Shown: piece after piece, positions 11,616 through 24,200 of the stretch
Layout of the letters: each line of letters begins with the position of its first letter
Numbering within the stretch: position 1 is the first letter of the stretch
DNA from: Larimichthys crocea
Lineage: Eukaryota > Chordata > Actinopteri > Sciaenidae
Direction: 5' to 3'
Length of the DNA: 64,000 nt
Assembly: GCF_000972845.2 (NCBI RefSeq)
Contig: NC_040022.1
Location: 6,478,979 to 6,542,978 of the forward strand
The notes under the pieces: model-generated
What the model was told of the DNA's origin: nothing
The model's input: the letters and a program-made list of their open reading frames with translations, nothing else
Databases searched by the model: none
Translations under genes and position numbers: made by a program

Positions 11616-13668
11616 AGCAAATGCAGATTATAAAACACAAACAAGAGGGTGTGAAAATAAGTCAATTTTTTCCTTGAGGTGCCTTTTTTAAAAATTCGGC
11701 ACACAGTTGACACTTAAGGCACATATTCTGCCAGACGGTATTGGAAAGGCACCCAAACTCATTACCCAAATACGTCTGAGCAGTAAAGAGGCGATGCAGG
11801 GACTTCATTCTGTCCCTAGAATTTTTTTCTTTAGCATATTTGCACCAAAAAGTGCCACAGCCACATCGTAATACCTCTAAAGTAGATGTCACATATTCAG
11901 ATACAGGTAGGTTTTTCTATATGTCATCCTGCAGCAGGTCTTTTCAGAGTTAGTCTATTTAAGAGGTAAGCTGCCTGCAAGTGAAAAGGCCATTGGAAAT
12001 TTCTTCCCGAGTGCACCATCAACCCAGCGGTAGGCCTAAATCCAATCTCGCCTGCACTGCACAGTCACATGGAGGCTTAGTCAACTAATCCATTTTGAGG
12101 AAAATAACACCCAGTTAGCCAGTGAACCCAAAGGGGCTCCAACTCAGTGGACCAATGGAAGACCAGACTGGCTTATTTACAATTTGTGGGGTCAGCATGA
12201 CTTGTGGAACATCCCTCAGATGCTCTTACACTGTCAAAATCACCGATCTGTAAGAGACCAGCAGCTGCAGTTTCAGCAGCACGGTCAAAGTTTTTTCCAG
12301 TCGAGTGGAAAAGCTGGTATCCCTTCTTCATTTTATCCAGGCTAGCAGCATGTTTCTCTGTCGGTAAATCACTTTAGCGCACACTGAAATATCTCAACAT
12401 CTACTGGATGGGTTGCCACAAATCTTTAAACATTCCTGGTTCCCAGAGGATGAACCCTAAAGACTTTAATGATCCCCTTAACTTTACTCTAACGCCACCA
12501 GCAGGTTCAAGTTAAATTTGTCCAGTACACTAATTTAATGACATTTCCATCAGCCTGAATTTTGTTAGCATGCTAAGACTCGAAACAATAGTGCAAACAT
12601 TATCCCTGCTGAATATGAGCACGTTAGCATTGTTATTTTTAAGTACAGAGTACCCAGAGCACCTAGCTGGCTGTACGAAGTCAGTGCTACACAGTGAGTC
12701 ATGAAACACTTTTCACTGGCAACAAACTGTTTTTTAAAAAAAAACCTCAAATGAATTATCAAGTTCACCTGTAAGAGCTGTTTTCCATCTGCATGTGGCC
12801 AAGAAGAATGATATCACAAAGACATTTTAAACAAAGCACCATTATCTGTTAAGCCATGTTGTGAGAATGTATTTGTTGATTGAGTTGAAGCAGAGTTAGT
12901 GTGTTGCTTTGGGACAGAGGGATGATATCGGAGCACCTGCTCCTCCAGGCATAGTTAATAGTGAATAATAAGGCATTACCCACAGCCACAAATAACACAT
13001 GGGCTTCAATACACATGGCACAAACCTTTGTACACACGATGCTGGCAGATAAATCAACACATTAGCACATTGTATGACACGTGACTGTAAAATAGATGAT
13101 GGAGTCAAACATGCTTATTGTTAAAATTTCAGTGACAATCAGGAACAAAAGCAGCTTTTACTTTGAAATCTGAAATCACACCGCAGCTCTGAGTGCACAG
13201 AGATGTTTTGATGGATCAATCGAGGAGGAAGCATTTAGAAAGTGGACAGCCTTTTATTTTTATTTTTTTCTTGTTTACATTTTTATTAGCATTGAATTAT
13301 TTTGTAAGCACTCCTTTGTTTTCTCATCCATATCCCACAGCTTGTTACTGATGTCCTTCCCTCACTCCCACACACCTTTTCTTTTTTCTTTTTTTTTGTT
13401 TATCTTTCTTTATTTGTACAGATAAAATGAAGTTTCATAGGAAAATGTGTTTTTGCTCTGAACAATAGCTACGGAGAAATCCATGTCTGATAAAAAGTCC
13501 ACACACTCGTACTAATTTGACATAAATAAAAGTGAATTTCTTTCCTATTTTTATGACGTTGTGAGCAGTCCTTTGTGCAGCAACATGATGCAAATATCCC
13601 CCTGCCATCATCCCTTCTCGGTGGAGGAGGAAGTCCCTGCCGCAGGAGCGTCCTCCAGTTTTTGCTGT
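11616..13668. other. tmem98/supervillin convergent 3' region
   Basis: No further coding exon was seen. It holds the presumed 3' UTRs of two convergent genes. A plus-strand AATAAA lies at 13525-13530 (another at 13820-13825). A minus-strand AATAAA, read from TTTATT, lies at 13409-13414 downstream of the supervillin stop. If these sites are used, the transcripts overlap. A common teleost repeat occupies about 12370-12680. Confidence 0.5.
12370..12680 (+). repeat. Teleost interspersed repeat fragment
   Basis: Phrases such as TGAAATATCTCAACATCTAC, CCCAGAGGATGAACCCTA and TTAGCATGCTAA match from memory a very abundant fish repeat with many 'gctagcatg' units. Related pieces occur at 39490-39665 and 40969-41022. 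Confidence 0.65.
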
Positions 13669-14086
13669 CTAGTTAAGCAGCCCTTTGCTTTTCTTCAGAT
13701 CAATTTGCTTCCAGCTTGGGAGAGAGGCGTATTCATCTCTCTTCATTTCCAAAATGGTCTGAAACATAATTGTACTGATTTATTTATGGAGGATGGACGA
13801 TGTAAAAATCAATTCACGTAATAAAATATAAATGTTAAAGTTTAAACTAAACTTCCTCTCAGGATTTATCATCAGATTATAAACGTGGGCGTCTGTTAAG
13901 ATGTGACTGCATGCTGCTCTGTCAGGTTACCTGGAAGTCTTGATCGGACAGGTAGACCTCCAGGTGCTGGGGGTTCACCCCTTCAGGTAAGGGGCTCCGC
14001 AGCAGGTCTTCCAGAGGGTATTGGGTCTTCATGAGCTGGGCCAGGGCGTCCTGCACCAAGGTCAGCTTCATCCGCCCCGCATTGCC
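13669..14086 (-). CDS. svil: Supervillin headpiece and stop
   Basis: Exon 13931-14086 encodes [20 protein letters not shown], then SDQDFQ. Exon 13669-13758 encodes the rest of the villin-type headpiece with [19 protein letters not shown] and the stop TAG. In villin, dematin and human supervillin the chain ends KGLF. Here it ends KGLLN, so the terminal Phe is replaced by Leu and one Asn is added. The stop is unambiguous in this sequence. Confidence 0.9.
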
Positions 14087-17000
14087 CTGACACACATCAA
14101 AAACAACCAGGGAAAGAGACAGAGAAGTGGCTATTGTGATTATGTTATGTTGTAGATTTACTTGAGGAGGTAACTTCAGTAAAATACTTTACCCTAATAC
14201 CTCCAAAGAGCCTCCAAAGACCCAAATGAATTGATATTACAATAAACATTTCACAGAGATAACTCCAAGAATACGTTTTCAATTATTCCAACCAGAACTT
14301 TGTCCTTGTCTGTGTCTTAAAATCCAAAATGCTCTGTTCAGGGACTGACAATTCTATCTGACAGAAAAGCTGAATCATTAATGTGGCATCATCCATCTAA
14401 TTAAATTCTTTCAGGTGTCTGTGCCCTTTAAAGCACAGTGACCCCCTTTCATGTTCTTATTCAATGATGTGGGCGATAGATTCCTGCACTCAGATGAAGA
14501 AATACTTCATAGAAAAAAATAAATTGATGAAGCAGAAAATCAGAGTCAAAGGAAGAAAAATCATTGCAGGTTTTATAGACTGTATTTATGTCACTGCAGC
14601 CAATGAAGAACCTGAAAATACTGGTAGAAGAATATGTTTCATTACAGATGATGGCACACAGTCTTTTCTTCTTTAGATATCCGCAGATCAGAGACTACTT
14701 TAATAAAGAAATTAAAGAAACAGAAGGTAGACGGTAGAAACTTTTCAATAGATTCATCCATTCATTCATTTAACAAACATCAAATATACAACAGTCTAAA
14801 TAACTGGGGGGCAGATTCTGGTCTGGGGATCTGAAGGTGATATTTGGTATATCAACTCAAAGAGGCTCTTTCAGAAGAACTTAATACCATATTTTGTGAC
14901 TGAAACTTAAATGTATTCAAACAAGTTTTCAGGGACAGGATGAACGTTAGAGACAGTGACTCACTCGCTTTCAATTTTTTTGGGCCCTTTTCTTGCCTTT
15001 AATTTTTTTCACATTTCAAAGAAATAATGATTTCTTTTCAACAGAGCTTGACAAACTTGTAGCTCAGGATGAATGCATCTTTAAAACTCCACCAGCCTCG
15101 AACAAAGGGTGACTAGACAGCAACTGTCAATAAAATAAACTGTATGTAAATACTGACCTTTACTTAAGACTACAATATGATCAATGCGTGGAATACTGGG
15201 AAAAAATTGACAGTATGTCACTACGACTATAATGTCAGCCTCTATCTTTTGCCTAAAAATGTCAATAAAAATAAAGTTACTGAACTATGCATCAAACATC
15301 TGGTCTTGTTTCTACATGATCATATAACTGCATGGTGCTTGTACCTGTGTGTGGGGTCCCAGGCTCTTCTCCCAGCGGGGGAACACATTAGTGAAGGTGA
15401 GAGGTTCTGACCCCTCAAAGATGAGGTAGGCCTGTGGTGGGCGTCTTGGGTTCATCTCTAGAATACAGAGAAAAATCATCACAGTTTTGAACAAAACAAC
15501 CAGAGTACCTCATTTCTGAGCTGTTTCTGTCGATCATCTTCCTCCTACCTTTGCAGTACTGCAGCGCCGTCTGCATGGCACACCTCCTCTCGTTATGCCA
15601 GCAGCTCCAAGCTGAAGCCGCGCTCTCGGTCTGTTCGGGCTGACCCCTCTGCCACAGGTAGACCTCTAGACGGTTGTCGAGCAGGAACAGGGCTGGAGGA
15701 CAGACAAGAAAGATAGCAGATTTATTCGACAAGCAAGTGGAATTCGATTAGATTAATATTAAATAAAGTTCAACTTTGATGTTCCTGTGGGATGTTTTGG
15801 TTTTCGCAGCAAGAACTAAAGGATACAGTAGTGAATTTTGTTTTGAAAAGACGTATATGACAAATAAAACAATGAAGTTGAGTGTGCTCTCACCAGGCTG
15901 TGGTACAGAGTACAGACTCTCCTGGACAAAGGGCATTGCCATCACAAGTCCTGGCAGCCTCGTTGGACTTTGCAGCTCTTCGGCCCGGAAACTCCCAGAG
16001 GCGGCGCTCAGGTGGAAGAGGCGAGGTGTGAAGTTATACTTTCCTGGATCTGACAGACGACCGACATGCACGGTTTTCCACTATGATTTTAAAGCTTGCA
16101 GGGCTGTGAGAAACAAAAGTAAGTGTTGTTTTCTACCTTGCAGCATGCAGTCGTAGGCCTTCCTGTCCATCTGTCCCAGTGCTGTCCAGAAGTCTGCAGG
16201 TTCTGAACCTTCATCCACTACTTGCACCTTCACAGGTCTGCTTTGACTGAGACCCAACTCTGGTGGACACCTGATAGACACATAAACCTTCAGCATTAAA
16301 AGCATTACTGCTTCCTATAGTTTTTTTCAAAGCCTGACCAGTGTGAGCGACTTACATTTGAGTGAGACGCTCCACTGCCCTCTTGCTGACCTCCCTGGAG
16401 CTGGTATGAGCCTTACAGCCAGTCCAGAGATACAGCACCCCCTGCTGGCTGTTAAGAAGAACAACAGAGCCCCTGGACCTGAGACCAGCACAACCGCAAT
16501 CCACCTCTAACAGAGAGCCCTCCTCTGGTAGCTCTCCTCGCACACAGAACAAACGCCACTCTGCTGAAACAGAGGGACAAGAATAATTCTCATAAGTCAC
16601 ATGACAAAAACAAAATAAATACAGGAAGACACAGATATGTCCTTACTGCACCTGCATTAGAGGCCTCCTCTCGCTTGCCCTTGTGAATGACCAGACCTCC
16701 CTGGAAAAGCTGCAGGAAACAGGGGGGTTCCTTCCCCTGAGGTACCACCACCTTCAGAAACAAACACAAAGGCTGTAAACAACAACAGTCCTGCTGCAGG
16801 GGAACGGAACATGTCAGCATATAGTTCTGAGTTCTTCAATTCAATACTTAAAGAGTAATGCTGTATTCAATTTATTATAGTAACGGTATAAATAAAGGCT
16901 CTGTGTTTAACTTTTCACAGGTGTATATATATATTTGCAATAAGATAAAATAAAGTGAACACAGCTATAGTAAAGAATGGTTTCTTTCAGTGTTTTATTA

Positions 17001-20000
17001 TTATTGCATAATGTGAAAGGATGCATGAAAGTGTCACCCATAATATACAGAAAGAAGAAGCCAAATGGAACATTTTTATAATGTTTAATATTAAAAAGAA
17101 ACACTCCTCTGCATATTATTAACTTATTACTGCTGTTGGTTTACACTGTGTGTATTTTTCACATAGCCTCTTGTACTGCACTTTAACTAAAGTCATGAAG
17201 TAAATGAGTAAAATCATGTTTTTTTCCATCAAAACTGTGGTGAAATAAGAAGTTTATATGCCACTATTGGAAGTGTTCTTGCAGTGTTTTTACTTTAGGT
17301 TGAAGTAGATCATTTATTCTGTAGACCTTACCTGTGACTCTTCGTGGTTGTTCATCCCAATGGACAGGAAAGCAGCAGTGTCCCGCCCGCTGACACAGGA
17401 GTGACGTCCTCTCCACAGGAACAAGGCAGTGTTTTCTTTCTGTGCGGGAACTCTGCTACTCTCATCAGGACAGTTTATGGCATCTACAGCAGAGGAAAAA
17501 CAGATTATCATTGAACTGAATGGTGAAAAAATGATTTTGCTCTTGCTCAAATGGCTCTAAAGAGTTCACGTATTATATCATGAATGTTACTGACCAACAG
17601 TGTTGATGCTGTATGTCCAGCGGATGACGTAGGAGTCTCCTTCGTGAAGCTGTCCGGTGCTCTCAACGGGAATTTCACTGTCGTCAAACTCCTGGACGTG
17701 CCAGGTGTCCACAGCGACTGTTTTCAGCTCCATCTGACCTCCTTCTTCCAACGTGATGACTCCATGCCCCCTCTGGACATCAACCCCAGCCAACACATTG
17801 TGGACCAAGCCGTCTCCTTCCACTGACTGACCTGACACCAGAGCTTTGGCGTCACAAGCACTCAGGGGATCTGATGATGGGGACATGGGCTGAGGAGACT
17901 GAACTGGGATGGGCTGTGACAACACACGAAGGTAGGAAGAAGTTAAAAGAGCTCAAGAATTGTTTCTGAATTTTGTTGAAAGGTTAAACTGTGAGATGAA
18001 CCTGTGTCTCGTTGTTCACTGGAGCAACGTCCTCCTTGTCTCCAGTCTTCCCCGTCCAGTCCAGGAACTTCTCTCTGAACAGAGCTGTCTCATTTTGCTC
18101 GGAGACACAACCAAACAACGCCCAGCTGGGACGCCCCTCACCAGTCCTGAGGATACATTTTATTTCATATTATTAGAGATTAAGTCTAGTTTTAGCTTTA
18201 CAGAGAACACATTTTCAGTATGGCATCAAGAACAAATAGAAGAAGTCACTATTAACTGTTTTAATGTCCTTAAAGGTCCAGTGCGTAAGATTTAGGGGGC
18301 TCCATTTACAGAATATGGTAGAAATTGAATATAATATGAATATAATATAATAGCAAACGGATCAACTCTCATGTAATCATATCAAATGCATGTGTACAGT
18401 CCATATTTACCACTGTGGTATAACTAAAACACTAAAATACCAAATTCTACACAATGTTGCTTTAATGCAGCAAAACAAATATTTTATAAAAATCTGCCTC
18501 AAACTTTATAGCAGCAGTTTGGAGAACTGTTTCTTGCACAGAGTCCGGACCTGATCCCCGTACAACACTGTTTGGGATGAACTGGAACACTGACTGTGAG
18601 CCAGACCTTATCGCACTAATGCTCTTGAGGCTGAATGGGAGCAAATCCCTGCAGCGGAGAGCCTTCACAGAAGAATGGAGGCTGTTATAGCAGCAGATTA
18701 ACACCCTCTGTTTTGCTATAAGATGTTCAACAATCACAGATGGTGTAACGTTCAGGCGTCCACTTACTTTTGCACAGTGTGCTGCAGCTTCTGTCCACTT
18801 GTTTGAATTTCCAAACAACTGTCTTTTGCCAGCTGCAGCATGTCTGTGTCTAATGTGGATACGCTGAGATTTTACAGGATGCCATGTGGACACGTTGCTT
18901 GTATTCTGGGGTTTCTCCATGTGCTGTATCGAATTATAAGCCATTTGCTTTGGTTTTACAGCACTTACTGAAGACCTGCTGCAGACATCTGAGGGTGTTG
19001 CTTCACGCACGGTAAACTTAATGCCGCATGTAGTGTTGAATTACATCCAACGCCTTTATTGTGTCAACTCCAATGCTTAATACGTGTAGAAAATATTTAC
19101 AGCTGTACTTCACTGTTTCTGTAATGTGTGTGTATTATTGATTGGACTGAAAGCCTCACTGCCTGCAGTGTAAACTCACCGCGGCATGCTGGGGTTACAC
19201 TGTGTGGGATCCAGTGGATTGACTCGACAGTTGCTGTAGTCATAAGCTCCAGCCCACACTTGGTGAGTCAGCTGGAGAGCAACAGTCCTCCTGCTGAGGG
19301 AAACATCCTGTCCATGCCACAAGTACACCTCACTGCCGAAATCAAACACAAGGGCCTGGACATACACACACACACACACACACATATCATCATCAGCTAT
19401 TCAAAGAGACTTGGAAAGACACAAAACAAATTATAGAGAGCACATAATCAAAAACAAGAAACAAGAGAATCTAGAAGGGACCTCAGACCTCAGAGGAGCC
19501 CAGCAGGGAGATACTAGGGATGGAGGCCCAGGCCTGTTCAAGGGGCACCAGTCTGTTATCCACCAGCCTGTACACACAGTTGGACTCCACCACCCCCCGC
19601 TCAAAGAGCTCATCCTCCTCTTCTGCACTTGCTCCTGCACAGAAAAGCAAACAGAAAGCCATGCTGTGCAGTCCAACACAGATCCAGCAGATCATTTAAT
19701 CTTATTTTTCCAGTTGTCGCTTTTGTTGACATTTAGTTGTGATGTGATTACACCCCCTGTGAGCCACATCAGATGAATTGTGAATTTGGCTTGTTCAGCG
19801 TGAGGTGGAGAGGGACGGAAACTCAAGGCCAATTACATTCAGCGAATGATTAGGTGGCCAGATGGAGAGAAGCAGGTTGGGAATTTTGCCAGGACACCGG
19901 GGAACACCCCTGCTCTCTGCGATAAGTGCCATCTTTACTGAGTCAGGACCTTGAAAATAATAAACACAGTAGCCTGAAAACAATTTACTCCTGGAGAAAT

Positions 20001-21227
20001 GGACCTCTAACCTCTGTATTGCGCCCTTCCTCCTAGACGGCTCCAGAAGTCTGCAGCCAGGCTGCTGTCACAGTTCAGCCCCTCCTCCAGCTGGACGACC
20101 TGGGAGGCATGACAGCCGAGATCCCTCTGACTCTGGATGGATGATGCCAGCTCAGAGGCCTGAAAAACAAAATTAGCAATTTCTATCACAGAATAGGCTC
20201 ATACCAGAAAAACGTATGATTCATACATATGATATGATGATATGATTATTTAAATAGGGTGACAAAACAAGGGGGAAACATGTTGTATGCAGACATTTGC
20301 AGTGTTTAGTGAAACATTCTGGAAAATAAACTTTGTAAACCTACAAATTCTGCATGTTTAATGCTTCATAAAGGAGAACATAAATGTAACCTGGGAGCAG
20401 AAAGCATCACAAAGCAACAGTATCACCTCCAGAAACAGTGTTAATGTGTTTTACTGCTGCTCTGAATGCATTTTATGCTCTAAACGCCTTTTAGGGCATC
20501 AAGTGCCAACTTTATATGCCATTTTCTGAATGTTAATTAGGTAGTTTTCATGTCATCTAAGCATATGATAATGAACAAAATGTCTTAGTCTGATAACGAA
20601 TGAAAAAAAGGATAGTACCTTGGCTTTCTCTTGTTCATTGGCAAACTCCCCGTTCCACAGGATGCAGTGTTCCGGAGTGACCAGCAGGAAGCAGTCTCCG
20701 CTGTTCAGCGACCGCACTGACGGCTCCGCCAGGCGGACCTGGATATGCCGCCTACCTGTCACCATAGGCACGAGTTAATATAAAAATCCTCAACACAAAC
20801 ACATCATCATATTGACACAAACACACACAAACTAAATCTTTTCTGACCTTTGATGTGAATGAGCATCAGGTTGCTGAATGGAGGATAAGACTTTGCACTA
20901 TCTGAGGAAGAGATGACGTCTTCTGATCTGGTGTGATGTGACTCAGAGGAGTTCTTGCACTCTGGGAAAAACAAACAAGACGGAAGTTAATTAATAAAGA
21001 CAAAATAAAATGAAATGAATGAAATTTAAAAAAAAATATCCCCTCTCACTCTTCTCTGCTTGGTTTGCCTCCTCAGAAGATGTGTTCACTCTCTCTCCCA
21101 TGTAGTCCTGCCTGATGTCATCTCTGGCAGCCAGAGCCCTCAGAGGGTTTCTGGAGCCCTGAGTCCGACGGGACGGACGCACCGAGCGCCTGTGCTGTGC
21201 TACTGCTGAGGTCAGTCTGCACCAGAT

Positions 21228-21275
<48 letters not shown>

Positions 21276-24200
21276 GATTTAATTTTGAGACATGAATCAG
21301 GTTTCTGATGTTTTTTAAAATTTGTTTACTGATATTGTCAATGTTTTGATTATTGATGTTATTGATTTGAGTGATTATCAAAATTGGGTCACATGGAAAT
21401 GACACTAAGCTGACTGAAGCACCTATTTACCTGTGTGTGAAATGTGTGAGTCTCTTTTGTTGACCGTAACTTTCTGTTTGATCACTGTGATTACCTCACT
21501 TATGATAAATTGAGTTTTTCCATTAATAAATGTTATTAAATGCATTCTTTTGTCAGTGCGTCACAAAGACCAGGCTCTTTGTTTGTTTTCCTGACGCTGC
21601 TACAATATTTGACAGCTAATGGTCCATTCATTTTCCATAATCGCTTATTCTTATCAGGGCTGCGGGGGACTGCCACTGGGCAAGACGGGTGGTACGTTAT
21701 GGACCAAGTGATTTTTGAGAGTAAAGACATGACTCACTGTAAAACAGCTGCCAGGATAAAACATTTAGGTTGACCCAGCGATCCTTTTCCAAAACAATGA
21801 ATTATCTGTTTGACTGACATATAAATATCTATCCCTCTTTAATTCATGTATATCAATGAATAATATCTCAAATAGCATAATATTGTCACCATCAGTGGTG
21901 AACTGCTGTTGGCTAATTCAGCGAGTGAGGGAGGGGTACACTAGTTTCATTTTTCCATGAGTCATATTTTAGGACAAGTGTTTCTTAGAAGTTTGATGTA
22001 AAATATGATATGATACAAATATGAATATGAAAATATTGTCAATATCTCTGTGATATTAGGGATGTGGTGCAATTTATCCTCATAAATTCATTTTCATTTT
22101 TTGGAGCCAATAACAGACTATAGACAATTTGTGAACTATTAATTTATCTCAACAGAAAACATTTATAAACAGATGGTTCCTCCACCACTGCTGAATATTC
22201 GCAATGTGTATACTGTATATGCCAATAATCTGTGGTAAAAACCAAACTCACATGGGTGTGTTGGTCTGGCAGATGATGCCCAGGTCCTGCTCGCTCTCTG
22301 TGGCAGCAACCCCTCCACAGGGTGGGGGTGCGCAGGCGGACGGGTGTGACTGATCTCTGTAGAAACCTCCATCAAACGTGTTTGATTCAACCACAGTCGT
22401 CGCCTCCTTCACCTCACATGAAGCCGCTGAGAGCGTAGAGCTCTGTGAAGCTGCAGGGCAGGGGGACGGGACAGGAAGTCTTAACTTTAAATACTTCAGA
22501 CTTTAACAACTTACGTCAGCATGATCTTACCTTCAAACACCATCACAGACCGAACAGAGAATTCTGTTGAGCAAACACCTTCACATGTTGCAGCTTCAGT
22601 GGACTGTCTCTTGTTGTGTGAGGCATCATTTCTGTCTGATTCTGGAGATCCAAGACCTAACAAGGTAGAAACACAGCAGGCACAAGTCAGAGATTTTAAG
22701 AGTAAAGAGGGTGAGTAAAGAGATCAAGTAAACTCACCTCTCTTGGCCATTCGTCCGGTCTCTTGCTCGTTTCTCTCCTGCTGTGAGTTCATTTCTTCAG
22801 CATTGTCTGTCTGAAGTTCATCCTCAATTCCCGTCTGACATCGCCAGAAAACGGATGTGTTAATGTGAGATTTAAAGATCAAACATATTTAAATATCTAA
22901 AGAAATGATGTCACCTTCTGTCTCCACTGAGGCTGAGTCTTGGTAGGAGAGGAGACTTCTTGTGCCTCAAAGGACAGACTCGTCTGAGAGTGAAAAGAGA
23001 ATAACATGGATTATGAGGTAACAGTTGAGTTCTTTAGTGTAAGAGAGTGAACTTCATGTTAAAAAGCCCAACTTCACAGCAGAAATAGAAGAGAAGAAGT
23101 CAATTTCCCGTTCATGACAACTGTACTGAGGTTTTTTTTTTTATATAACTCGCCCGTTCAAATTCTATAACATATACAGTCTTAAGGTTATGCATCATTT
23201 AGAGCGTAGTTGCTTTGATTGACAGGTGTGTGCCAACACAGGCGGCTTATTTAAACAGCCAGGCTTCGTTCAGGCCCTCCTCAGCTCCACCACCCCAAAT
23301 CTTCACCTATTTTTAGATGAGGCTGACAAGTACTGCAAAGATGGCAGCAGCCAGAGCCACCACACCACCTCTGAGCTTTACAATGGGTCTTCAGAAGCCT
23401 GTGGGCGATGTTACAGACACACCATCCATGTTTTATACAGTCTATAAGTACAACTTATTTGTATGAATTTTAATATTTTTTTGTGTGTTTATGTGGCTAA
23501 AGTAAAGCAAGTAAAAGCAATTTGAAAGATATATTAGCACATTTACAGGAAGACTGCTTAACTTGCAGCGAGCACATGTCATGCTCAACCAGAAATACAT
23601 CAGTCAAATCCAAAATATGACAGCAGGAGACACTCACTGTGTCTGAAATTATAATTCAATTTATTATTTGAGCACCATGCAAAGCTTTTTTGTAACTAGT
23701 TTCTTCAATAGTGTTGCAGGTTGTTACAAAAACAAAGCAGGTAAGGTTAGGTGTGTCCTAATGACATGTTTTGTTTTTTTTTTAGATACCCTCAAGTGTA
23801 CGAGAACTATGAGAGACAACACAGAGAGTGAGAAGAGGGAGCTGCGATGTCTCACTTCAGGAAAAGAATCATTTTCACACAAACACACTCGGCGGGTGAC
23901 AGAGTTGTCTCGTTAGCGTGACTGAAACTCCATACGTCATCTGTAAAAGTCAAAACCACCTGATAAAACTTTTCACTGCATACAAGAGCACTGCAAACCC
24001 CAAAAAAGAAGCAGTGATTCGTCCGCCATGCAGCAAACAATTACCTGATTGAAACACATGATATATTGGGGCGTGCTGCTAGAAAAGACAGAGGCAAAAA
24101 CGGGTTCCTGGGAGAGAGAAGGAATTAAAAAAGAGAGGAAAGCTAAAGTTGTTGTAAAATTAGAGATAGAGATTATAATTGAGCTTTAAAAGGATCTGTG

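Noticed and set aside
13561..13821. Plus-strand 86-codon ORF
   Set aside because: It is the antisense shadow of the last supervillin coding exon and its 3' UTR.
18462..19010. 182-codon minus-strand ORF
   Set aside because: It runs antisense across the Tc1-like remnant at 18476-18785 and supervillin intron sequence; no family match of its own.
23226..23447. Plus-strand ORF in a supervillin intron
   Set aside because: Lies entirely within a common teleost interspersed repeat.
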